From Gerris lacustris (taxonomy: Eukaryota; Arthropoda; Insecta; Hemiptera; Gerridae), in NCBI GenBank assembly GCA_951217055.1, contig OX578284.1, forward strand, positions 15,309,687 to 15,373,686: a stretch of 64,000 bases of DNA, written 5' to 3'. Of this stretch, positions 36,898 to 47,900 are shown piece by piece. Position numbers and translations under genes: made by a program. The notes under the pieces were generated by a model. It was not told the origin of the DNA. It ran no database searches and saw only the letters and a program-made list of their open reading frames with translations. Position 1 is the stretch's first letter; the number at the start of each line of letters is the position of its first letter.

Positions 36898-37034
36898 GGT
36901 TTGTTCCAACCACACTTCAAACTGGTTTGGAACTGTCCGACGCATGCGCATCGGACCACCATTTGAACGTTTTTTGCTAATGCACATGCGTCGTACAGTT
37001 TGAAACTAGTTTGAGGTGTGGTTGGGAACAAACC
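36898..37034. mobile_element. 137-bp hairpin MITE
   Basis: GGTTTGTTCCAACCACACTT at the left and AGTGTGGTTGG-type inverse ending GGAACAAACC at the right. Inverted similarity covers about 50 bp per arm and includes CGACGCATGCGC near the centre. No coding capacity. Confidence 0.7.
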
Positions 37035-37094
37035 TATTGTATACCTGGTACCTGACTCCCTATAATCTTGAAAAACTCTCCAAGAAGTATAACA

Positions 37095-37265
37095 GTCTCA
37101 TAGTACTACTAAATAGGGCGCTAACATTTGTAACTGACATGATGTATCTCAAACTCATGACAATCTTAATTGAAAAGGTGCTAACCTAGCTTAGGAAACC
37201 CATATAGTAGATGAAAAACCTAAATAGTACATGGACAGAGTATAAGAAGAAACAACACAAAAATT
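37095..37265. repeat. Dispersed repeat, second copy of 27405-27560
   Basis: Shares ACTAAATAGGGCG, ACCTAGCTTAGGAAACC and CCTAAATAGTACATG with 27405-27560 in the same orientation. Class unknown. Confidence 0.6.
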
Positions 37266-37348
37266 CTATAACTCTATTGGCAAATTAAAACTTGTTCTTT
37301 GGTGAAATTGTTAAAACTAGACATGATTGCATTGAACTCTTTCTCTCT

Positions 37349-37545
37349 AGAGATTAATTGCATTAATCTCTCTCTTTTTCGAGGATATCCTCTAATTAGA
37401 GATTAATTGCATTAATCTCTCTCTTTTTCGAGGATATCCTCTAATTAGAGATTAATTGCATTAATCTCTCTTTTTTTCGAGGATATCCTCTAATTAGAGA
37501 TTAATTGCATTAATCTCTCTCTCTCTCTTTATAGGATATCCTTTA
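37349..37545. repeat. 49-bp tandem repeat with dyad symmetry
   Basis: AGAGATTAATTGCATTAATC starts at 37349, 37398, 37447 and 37496, a 49-bp period. Each unit contains two dyads, the near-palindrome AGAGATTAATTGCATTAATC and the palindrome GAGGATATCCTC. Confidence 0.9.
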
Positions 37546-37651
37546 AGCTCCACCTAGCCCTAGCCTGCCACCACCTCTTAAACCTTACACCTTTACATCC
37601 CCACACACCCCTGTACTCTCTTAGTCTGTAAAAAGTATAAGCAGAGTAAAC

Positions 37652-38060
37652 TAATCAGTCAAATTATGATGGCAATACTCAATGTTTACCTAAAGTTGAA
37701 ACCGGTATTATATAATTGCGTTATTCTTGTGGTCAGAAAATATACTTATTAATCCTTTGAGTGTAAAATAATCAGTCAAATGATTATGACAATACTTAGT
37801 GTTTAACTAAAGTTGGAACCAGAATTACATGTGTTATTCTTGTGGTCAGAAAATATACTTATTAATCCTTTAAGTGTAGAATAATCAGTCAAATGATTAT
37901 GACAATACTTAGTGTTTACCTAAAGTCGGAACCAGAATTACATGTGTTATTCTTGTGGTCAGAAAATATACTTATTAATCCTTTGAGTGTAAAATAATCA
38001 GTCAAATGATTATGACAATACTTAGTGTTTACCTTGTGGTTAGACTTTACTGATTAATCC
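37652..38060. repeat. 113-117-bp tandem repeat, about 3.5 units
   Basis: TAATCAGTCAAA begins at 37652, 37769, 37882 and 37995. Units share TTATTCTTGTGGTCAGAAAA and ATACTTATTAATCCTTT. The array lies just downstream of the phosphatase gene's 3' end. Confidence 0.85.
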
Positions 38061-38101
38061 TTAGATATGTGTCTTATTTCATTGGTAATAGTACAATGAC
38101 A

Positions 38102-38107
38102 TTTATT
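38102..38107 (-). terminator. INPP5A: Candidate polyadenylation signal AATAAA for the phosphatase gene
   Basis: On the minus strand AATAAA lies about 235 bases after the stop codon of the last exon, a plausible 3' UTR length. No other gene is nearby to claim it. Confidence 0.4.
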
Positions 38108-38339
38108 AAACTGATTTTTAAAATTACTTGGTGTAGGAATGTTTGAGACATAAAAACACTTGAAACTCCATAAAAATGGTGTCATTGACATTGAACATCT
38201 TGGTCTTTTACTAGACACAAGAAAGAACATATTATTATACATAAATTGTTAAAGATATTAGTTTTTAGGAGGGAAGGGAACAATAACATTTGCACATTCA
38301 GTTTTAAAGGTATGTGATGATTAATTCGGGGAAACAATA

Positions 38340-38993
38340 CTACATTACAGAACAGCATTTAGTAGTATGTTCTTTAGGTTGTGGAATTATATTATCTTTT
38401 GATGGTCTTGGATTATCTTTAATTTGAATCGGTGTTGATGAAAAAACGTCATTCATCATTTGAGAGTTATCATTAGAACGTGGGGAATGAAAAAATGTTT
38501 CTCTGTGTTCTTTCGGATGGGCTACTTCTTCGAACCATTCTTCTTCCGATGAAGAATGGTGACTGTTATACCTAGAGCCGCTCCGTTCGAGAGCGGATAT
38601 GAGACGCACACGAGATTGAGTCGGTCTCATAGACCTTCCTCCTGTAGAACTAGAAACACTGACGGATCTCGAACGCCAGCTTTGATTACAACTACCTCTT
38701 TTAACAAATCCTACTTTAACTTCTACTACCGATGCCGAATTGACCCGTTTAACTAAAAACTTCTCCATAACCCTGTTCGGTTCGACTTTGGAATCTGTCG
38801 TATCCTTAGGTACAGGACAACAAGTGTCTTCCTCTTCCCCACCTCCTAGGTTGAATTTGACCTGTTCTGTCACTTCTTCGATAGTGGTAGGTATACTGAT
38901 TGAATTGCCTTGTGAATTGTTGTTGATGATCCAATCTTCGCAGCACGTCAGTCTTCCAGCTCCTGGCATTAACTCTCCTCTCAGGTACACTGG
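38340..38993 (-). CDS. INPP5A: INPP5A last coding exon: end of catalytic domain, long tail and CAAX box
   Basis: The exon starts with PV, completing the MGDHKPV catalytic motif from the previous exon, then reaches MPGAGR, the point where the vertebrate protein has only about 20 residues left. Here about 205 more residues follow. The tail has a Cys pair (TCCEDW), long Ser/Arg-rich stretches (SRSVSVSSSTGGRS), an acidic SSSEEEWFEEV patch and the terminal CCSVM. X = Met in CAAX favours farnesylation by the known rule. The acceptor is ATTGCAG at 38994-38995 (minus) and the stop is TAG at 38342-38340. Plus-strand open frames over this exon are shadows. Confidence 0.9.
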   Translation of the reverse strand, partial: PVYLRGELMPGAGRLTCCEDWIINNNSQGNSISIPTTIEEVTEQVKFNLGGGEEEDTCCPVPKDTTDSKVEPNRVMEKFLVKRVNSASVVEVKVGFVKRGSCNQSWRSRSVSVSSSTGGRSMRPTQSRVRLISALERSGSRYNSHHSSSEEEWFEEVAHPKEHRETFFHSPRSNDNSQMMNDVFSSTPIQIKDNPRPSKDNIIPQPKEHTTKCCSVM

Positions 38994-41900
38994 CTGCAAT
39001 AAAACATAGAAAAATTAATTAAACCTTAAAAAATGGCATAAATCAGACATATTCAAATAATATTAGTTTAATCATTTATAATTTGATCCTACATTATAAT
39101 CATTCACTCAAGGTTAAGAGTAATCTGATGCAAAAACTCTTCCACCGTGGAAGTCTCCGTAATAGATTTTCCAATAATTAAGACCTTGTCTTAAAGGATG
39201 GGAAGCTTTGATCTGACTAATCCTTACTACATTATTGTTTTAAATTAAAACAATTCATTCTTGAAAATTATATGAAAAAAAAATAAATAAATAAAATAAG
39301 TAAAAATGTTGGAAACACATTCCTTGAGACATAGTGTAAACCAGAAATTTTTGTTGCATTGTTACCCTTCACTTCTTTTGGGATGAAGTCTTCACCAGAA
39401 AAAATGAGATTAATATAAGTTATCACCAATCCTTAAAAATGAAAAAAAAAAAAAAAAAAAAAAAACCCTAATTCTAAATAAAAAAAAGGTAATAGCAGGA
39501 ATTAAGGAATCTAAACTAACTTGTCATTTATCTGGTTAAACAATACCTATAACTGAATTAGCGTCCTAATTCAATACCTAAAAAGATAACAATGTTAAGA
39601 GAAACAACATCTAAAATGTTCCGAGAAACTTAAGGCCTAAAAAAAAGACTAAAGGGTTCACTAAGATCTTGGCAAATGATAGTATTAAGGAAGAAACACA
39701 ATTATATTGTTGAATTCAACCAACTAAGTTGTACTATGATCAAGGAAAAATAGACTTGGCATAAAAGGGAAATTTTAGCTAAAATGAGCACATGTTTTTA
39801 TAACAATGACTTTATTTAGAATAGTAAATATGTTTTTTTTTTTTTTTTTTAGTAAGTATTGAGGCTTGTTTCCTTGTATGTGAATTTTATTGATTGTAGG
39901 GTCCATAGGAAATAATTAAAAAGCTAACTTTTGAAATATTTTGACCCCTCTTTGGGTCATCATCAAGTACAAGTAAGTACAAAATATTTAATATCCATAA
40001 GAACATCAATTATAATTCACATGGACTCTTTTAACAGAATTAATTATTTCAGATTGACTAAAGCCACCCTGGTTTGAATAAAAAGATTTTTTTAGCATGA
40101 ACAAGATGCAACAGTAATCTTCTTGTCAGGTAGATGTAAAAAGCGGCACTTCTTTAGATTGTTACTCCCCTTATAAAATAATAGAAGGGAGTAACAATCT
40201 AAAGAAGGTACAGGGAATGTTCTTCTTTAGACTGTTACTCCCCTTATAAACCAGAAGTGTGATACTCCTTTGCCCAAAAGTTCATTGGACTAAACATCCC
40301 TTTTTCTTTATAAATATTGTTCAAAGCCATTTATATATTCTAGAACAACATAGGGGAGTAACAATCTAAAGAAGTACCTAAAAAGCAATTTAATTATGTA
40401 ATATGTTACAAAATGGAACAAAATTACTGAAGTTATTGACAATAAATGTGTTTTCAGCTTGAAGATCACCCAAAGAGGGGTCAAAAGTGAGCGTTTTAAT
40501 TATTTCCTATAGCATACAATCAAAAAAGGTTTTTTTTTTAAATACTAATAGACCAGTCATTTTAGGTTTTTGAAAAAAAATGTGTCATACAAGCAAGAGA
40601 CTTTGTACAAATTATCTCTGGGGCACCCTGATTGCTTGTATGACGCATTTTTGTAAACAGCCCCTTTTTTGCTTAAAATTACTGGACTATAAAGTAAGTA
40701 TGACAATTTTGATTTTCACAACTTTTTTATACTGATTTTAAGAATAAAGTTGATTATACTAGTATAATGAAGTTATTTACTCAAATGACTAGTTCTGCTG
40801 ACCTCTTTATTGATACATAAATAATTTGTCAAATGATTAATAAATAAGGGAGAAGTCATTATTAAAATGCAGTAGCTAAGTTGTTAGAGCTTTAGAGATT
40901 GACTATGGGGATCCATGATTCAAATCCCGCATACAGGGTTCATTTTTATCAGTCTTTGTCTTTTTAAATTTTAATTTCTCATATCTACACATTTACATCT
41001 TATATAACAAGTTAACGTAATTTCTGACAAATTAACATTAAATAATAAATATAAACAATATAACAACACACTAACCATTAACAATTTCTCTTAAAACTTA
41101 ACTTAATTTATTTTTCGTCATATATAATATCATCTCTACGACCCACAGATGGATTGCCTGGAGATGATATTATACGAAGAAAAATAAATAGTTATGTTTT
41201 AAGAGGAATTGTTAAAGGTTAGTATATTGTTTATATTTATTATTTAATATTAATTTGTCAGAAATTATGTTAACATGTTATATAAGATGCAAATGTGTAA
41301 ATATGATAAATTAAATTTTTTAAATCTTCTTTTAGGCCTGAAGATGCCTCAAAGGAGGCGAAATATTTCCGAAATGAAATAATTTGAGTTTTTTTATACC
41401 CAGTAGACCTAACTAGAATAAGCATATTACTAATTTGTATCTATTAATAGAGATATGTTAGTAGAAATTTAGCCACAAAATCAGATTTGCTTTTTAGAGA
41501 ATAAAGGAGGAGCTTAGTATCAAAGACGGACATTCGACATTTTTTCCGAATTTCAGTTATCGATTGTTTCTTATAGATTTTCGGCAGCAGCATAAGATTC
41601 TGCTAGAATTTTAGCATCAAAAACGCCCAGAAAAGGGGTAAAAATGCAATAATATTTGTAGTTTTGTTTCAAATACGGCTAAGTCAACACACATTTTGCT
41701 TCAAAAGTGGACATAACCGAAACAGCCAATCAGGAGGCTGCATTTTACTAACTCGTTCCTATGATGCACTGCGGGCTTTAGCATCTGAATACCTACTCCT
41801 ACCATTATGTCATACATGTTTAGAAAAATGATACCCCGAGAGGAAATCGAGAAATCAATTTTAGCTCTAAATTTGGGGGCACTACCCCCTAAGAACTCTG

Positions 41901-44900
41901 AAAAACGTGGAAAAAAATTATATCTCCAATATTATTATACTAAACATTATTTTCAACGTCATTTTGCTTCAAAAACAGACAAAACCTCGTTTTTGTTTCA
42001 AAAGCGGACAACTCCACTTTTTAACACCACAAAATATCAAAGAAATTCACATTTTCAGAACTTCTAACTAGTTTTGAGTCTTTTAAGAATCTACAGAAAA
42101 AAATCATTGCTCTAGCACCTGTAGAATTTGAGCTACAGTTTATTGGCTCTCCTGTAAAATTTTGAAATGTGCTCTTGTCCGTCTTTGATACTAAGCTCCT
42201 CAAATATATATTAAAGTATTTCCCTGATAAATCAATAACCAAGTTGTTTATTTTTGACTAAGCTAAAATAATAATCAGACACTATATAAACACTAATAGG
42301 TGTAATAAAAGACAATTTATTTAGAAAATTAATTAATAAATAATAGTTTCATTAGAAGTTGTTTTTAAGTAAAAGAAAATATATTTAAACAATGTGAAAA
42401 AAATAAAACATAAATGTAATAAAAGCACCATCAGGTACAGCCAAGGCAATTATTATCAATAATAACTATATATTTTAAAATAATAAAGTTAGAGCTTATT
42501 TATTTATTATTATTATTTTACCTTAAAAAACTAAATGCCAACATTACAGGCTGCATGCCAAACAAAATAGTAGAAAAAAATTAATCATTTTTTTTATACA
42601 AAAGTATTTTAGACATTAAAAGGATTTAAAGCAGATCTATAAACTAAGCACAACTATATTATCAATATGAAAAATAAACATATTTAAGCTTAGATTGGAC
42701 AGATAAAATTTTTAAGGATTTAGAAGTTGTAAAATCTGTAATTTTTTGTACCGTTGTATTCTTCCACTTGGATTATTGGGTGTGAATATGTATTAAAGGC
42801 ACTTCTTTAGACTGTTACTCCTCTTATAAAAACAGAAGTGTGATATGCCTTTATCCCAAAGTATATTGGGCTAAACATTTCTTTGTCTTAATAATTATTT
42901 AGACAAAGGGAATAAAGAGAATAATTATATCCATTTATATTCTAAAAAAAAAACATACGGGAGTAACACTCTAAAGAAGTAACGTCTTTAATTACAAAAA
43001 TCTACCTTGTATTTTAAGGTGGTATACAGTTAAAGATAGTTAAACCCATATTTAGAATATAATCCATTAAAAATTGAAACAAAATAAAAAACCACAGAGT
43101 TGTGACACCAAGGCTTATTTTATTATTATTATTTTGTAGCTGATAAAAAATTAGTGGTTTTCAGTTAACTAAACTGTTAAATGGAGAACATTACAGCACC
43201 TGCGAGTAATTAGATATTTTAATTTTAACGGGAGAAAAATTAAAGTAGTAAATAATTTATTCGGGAAAACAAATGGAGTCCACAAATAAATCTTTTAATT
43301 ACTAAATCACTTATTCACAGGAAGCATAAATATGTTCCCCACACTTAAATGCAGTCGTACTTAGTAAAAGTATAATTAAAGACATAATAATTTCACAATA
43401 CTCTAGGTCGGAACTATTTTTAGTAATTTAATCTAAAGGTGTTAGCCAAAAATAACTTGGTTTAGTCTATGACCACATTATTAGAGGACAATTTATGTAA
43501 TTGAATTCCTTTTTCAGGAGAAATATCAGCAATGCTAGAGGTAGTTAAAATAAAACGTATTAATTTGACATCAGTGTTCATTACAAAACGTTCAAAGTTA
43601 CATCCATAAAAGCATATTATTATTATTTTTTTTTTTAAATATGTCTCTTGCACTTAAAAATTGTAACTATTTGGAAGAGACATGGGAACAAATACTGCAA
43701 TAGTTTAATGTATTCACATTAATTTACTAGAATTTTGCAAATACAGACAAGTCAATAACAGTCTGAATTTGATTTGTTGAATTAAAAATTTAGTCAAAAC
43801 AATATATATGATTAACAATCACTTGTTAATAGTTGAAATGCTTTATTGTTCAGAGGATTTTTCGAATGAATTGCAACTTAAATGAAATAAAGAAAGACGT
43901 CTCTCCACTTCCAGGAACATTTATAACAAAAATTGACGAAATATACAAAATTAATAGTAGGTACTAAATCCTCTCAAGAGTCCATAACCACTATTCTTTT
44001 GTATCAATTTAAACACCTCAGTAATAGAATAGGTTCTTTGTAGAATTTATTGAATGGTGTGGAAAAGGGCATAATTTCAAGTTTGGTATCAGCCCAGTTT
44101 TCACTTTCATGTTGACTCTTAAAAAATTAAACTTTTACCAAATTTAAATTAATTTCTTGTTATGTTTACAATAGGAAACTGTTATGTGATTTATTTAATA
44201 GGACTCTTTAGTTAAAAAGGCATAATATTTTTATTTTTTTGCTGGACCGAAAAGCAATGCAAACTGTAAAAAGAAAAAGAGGGAGAAATAGAAAAGTTAA
44301 ACGTAAAAAGAATTGAAATGTCAGATAACAGATGATGTAAGTTCTAATACACAGAAGTGAGAGTTGGTATAAACTGAAGATATAAAGAGAAGAACAAGTG
44401 AAAGATGATTTTACCTTGTGATCACCCATGCAGGAGCCACGCCCTATGAGTCCGTACTCGATCTTACCATCTTCCTCCTGAAAACATTAAGAAAAACATG
44501 TTTACAAAAAGAAAAACATTTACATAAAAGAATTTGTAAATGTCACTTGTGAGCCCTCTAATTGAGTAAATTATGTATTTTATCTATTTGGATATAAAAA
44601 TTGCAATATATTTTAAATATAATGTGATAGTTTGATTAATAAAATCAAACAATATTACAATAACTTGATGTGTTAGGCTTTCACTGGTAGACTCGTAATA
44701 AACGTCACCCGCTCCACAAAGGAACACCAACAATGGCAGCGCCTGCCCAATTGCATCATCCCGACAAAGGATTAACCCGACTCAAGGAACTTCCCAGAAT
44801 CCAGGTATAATCTACATTCCACAAAGCTACTATAAATATGCTGTCTTTCACTCCAGTCGTCAGTATGTCTTATTGTTGCTTCAAGTAAACATCGCAATGC

Positions 44901-47900
44901 ACCACAACCCTGAAGATACTTCCATTAGTGGAAGTGAAACATCGGACTTCAACCCCTTCGTGACACGGATTTCAGTGCAAAACCAAGCTGTTAATTACAA
45001 TATTAAAATAATATTACCATGAAAACAAGTGGCCGAGCTGTCTGACTAAGTAGCACCCTGTCACACCATGCTGGACACCTCAACAAAAATAAAAAATACT
45101 TCATATAATAAAAATTGTCACAATAATATAAGAATTACATCACTTTACATGCTTATGAAATCTATCTGTTTAGGGGTATTTTATCTATATATCTTCTAGG
45201 GTTTCATTTACGAGTATATAAACTCAACTGATGTTTGGTAGAGAGGTAAACAATTGACATACAATTCTGTCAAAGAAGTCCAATGTTGACTTTGTTGAAT
45301 TAATAAATGGCAAAAATAAACAAAGTGTTGAATTGTATTCAAATGTGTCTATGTAGTGCTTGGATGAACCAGAAATCAGAATGTAGATGGAACCTAGGTT
45401 TAAAACCCTGAAAACCACTAAATTTACAATTATTTCTAAGAACATAGCAGTCCTGCTCTCCTGGGTACTGAGGGGGGCCGACACTGCTCTCTCAGAATAT
45501 TTTGTTAAAATTTAAAAACAAAAGCCTTAGTTGTTAAACAATAATAATGTGTAATAAGATTGAGGAATAAACAATCTAATTAATAACTTTAATCTAATAA
45601 ATATATGTATATTTTAGTTAGTATAGTTCTCTTGGTAATGTAACACCCCTAGGAAAGATTTAAAACAATTCTGTAGTAGAAAGTGAGTTAACCCTTCGAT
45701 GGTCACACGACGTACTCAGTTCACGATATATGGCAGTCGGCAGTTTTAAACAAGTGTTTTTAAGATGGGATCCTAGTTATAACACCTCTAGACACTAGAC
45801 AAAACGTAGCACCATATCTGGGTTATTTTAGAAGGTAAGCTTAGAGCTTATCACATTTTGGGTTGGTTCTTGGTCGCACAGCGTCAATTGTTTTTGTTTG
45901 CTAAGATCCCTCTTTAGCTCATTACGCTACCACTATAATATTTAGTAATAGAGTATAAAATATAATTTTCCCTTGCTTAATCATGACTAACTGAAATGAC
46001 AAAGTGATTTTTTTATCTTCATTAATTTGATATTATTGTTGTGAATTGAATTTATATGTAAGTAGTCAATCTATTTGACAATTTTAAAATTTTCTCTTTT
46101 TACAATTAATATTTTATAATTAGGGCGGCCCAGTAGTGCAGGGATGGTTCTTCTTCTCTAAAAGTCTAAACGTATTGACATTACCGATAATAAAGATGAA
46201 AATAGTTATCTTGAATGAGTAAACTCTCATAGTAATCAAAAGGATGTTAAATGATTTAAGTTACCTGGTAGTCATGTAATCATTAGATATACGGCTGTCT
46301 TCAACAAACGGATAACTCGGTGGGAACTCTATGGGAAACTCATAGATCTCATCAGAAAATTCATCTATTTCCTTATCATATTCCTTCAACTGAAAAGATA
46401 AAAACATAATGAAAAATGTTCAACAAATAAAATTGAATACTTATTAAATAATCTTAATGATAACTGATAACGTAAGAGGTAATCTGTTGTGAAGACTTCT
46501 TTTTCTATAGTAATCATAATGTTTTTATTTTCTTTTGTTAAAACTACTTACAAAAAATTGATGAAAACTCCTATAATTCTATTAAACTAGCTTTCCCTTG
46601 TTTATAAGAATCATTAGTACCCAAATAAATGGATAAAAGTTATATTAATTATCACAAACTTAAGCTCCCCATATGAATAGCCCTTAACATTTCTAGTTAT
46701 TTTGTAATAATTTATTAAAATATGAGGGTTAAGTGATAAAAACACTGTTAATAGTCCTAGGGTTGGTCATAAGAATCATAATATTGTGTTATTGATCAGT
46801 AAGATATTGAAGCATCTTAGTTATGTGAACTTTACTTTGGTGATAGTAGGTCCCAACAGTTTGCTCAAAACTATTATCTTCTTTTAGAGATTTCTGGGTA
46901 AACAATTGTTAGGCCAGGCGCACACTGAAGACAAAACAGTCTGCAGACTGTTTCTGAACTGTTTTCGTTATGTCTGCCTTGTCACACTTGTGTTGCTACA
47001 GCCTTGCACACTAGAGGAAAGACAGTTGCATATTTTGTACCAAGAGAAATGGATCTCATGGCAATTGCTGTGATATGGGCATAACAGTCTGCGGACAGAA
47101 ATGTGTCAGGACATCTCCTAGGCTGAATGACACTTTTGTCTTGCACCTGTCTTTGCCTCTAGAGTATGCATCCCCATATACTGTATAAGCCCTTGTGGTA
47201 GTGCAAAACTGTGTTCAGGCAAAAAGTCTCCTGCGTGCACCTTGCCTTAGTATTTGTTCTGCCTTCTCAAGCTGATACCATAAACTCTGCCACCTCTAAA
47301 CTCCCCAGAAGATGCTCCTAATAGTTTAAGAGAGGGACACACCGAGATCTACATCCACTGAGATCACCACTAGTAGAATTGATAATGTTTCCAATATAGA
47401 AGCCTAGGGATCTGTATGGAGACTTATTTTTCAAAAAGAATTAAAATGACATGATTTAGTTATACAAAACCAAAATACAACAGCAAATTGACATCTGTAA
47501 AAAATAAATAAATAATCTATACTATAATTAAATATATGGAGTTAAGAGAAATCTGAAGCAATACGGTGGAAAAATAAGACTGTTACCTCAACTAGTTGTT
47601 CAATTTTTGGTAGTATTCATACTACGGAAAGTTTAAATTTTGATTTAAATCAAATTATAATTATTATTAACTGTGAGAGACAGACAGAGAAAAACAGGCT
47701 CCAGTGCCGGGACTTGAACCACAAGCCTCTACATTTCCAGTGTAGCGCTCTGCCAACTGAGCTACGCATGAGAATGATTTTCTCTGCCGTAAATTATAAC
47801 TAGTCCCGAATCCAAGCTTTCAATATTTCTACAAGTTTAGCAAGTCAATATTTATGACATTAGAACTAGACTGTGAATCAACGCTTATAATTATAAAGTA

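Noticed and set aside
37349..38060. CRISPR array
   Set aside because: The units are contiguous tandem repeats without unique spacers and the DNA is eukaryotic.
38556..39009. Plus-strand frames of 66 and 89 codons
   Set aside because: They are antisense to the INPP5A last exon, whose minus-strand reading is supported by splice sites and conserved residues.
45688..45900. A complete piggyBac element
   Set aside because: Only one plausible end at TTAA was found. I keep it as a tentative fragment.
47690..47765. tRNA-Ser (GGA) gene on the minus strand
   Set aside because: The D and anticodon arms look good, but acceptor and T stems do not pair, the long variable arm of tRNA-Ser is missing, and the block is part of a SINE that recurs inverted at 47953.
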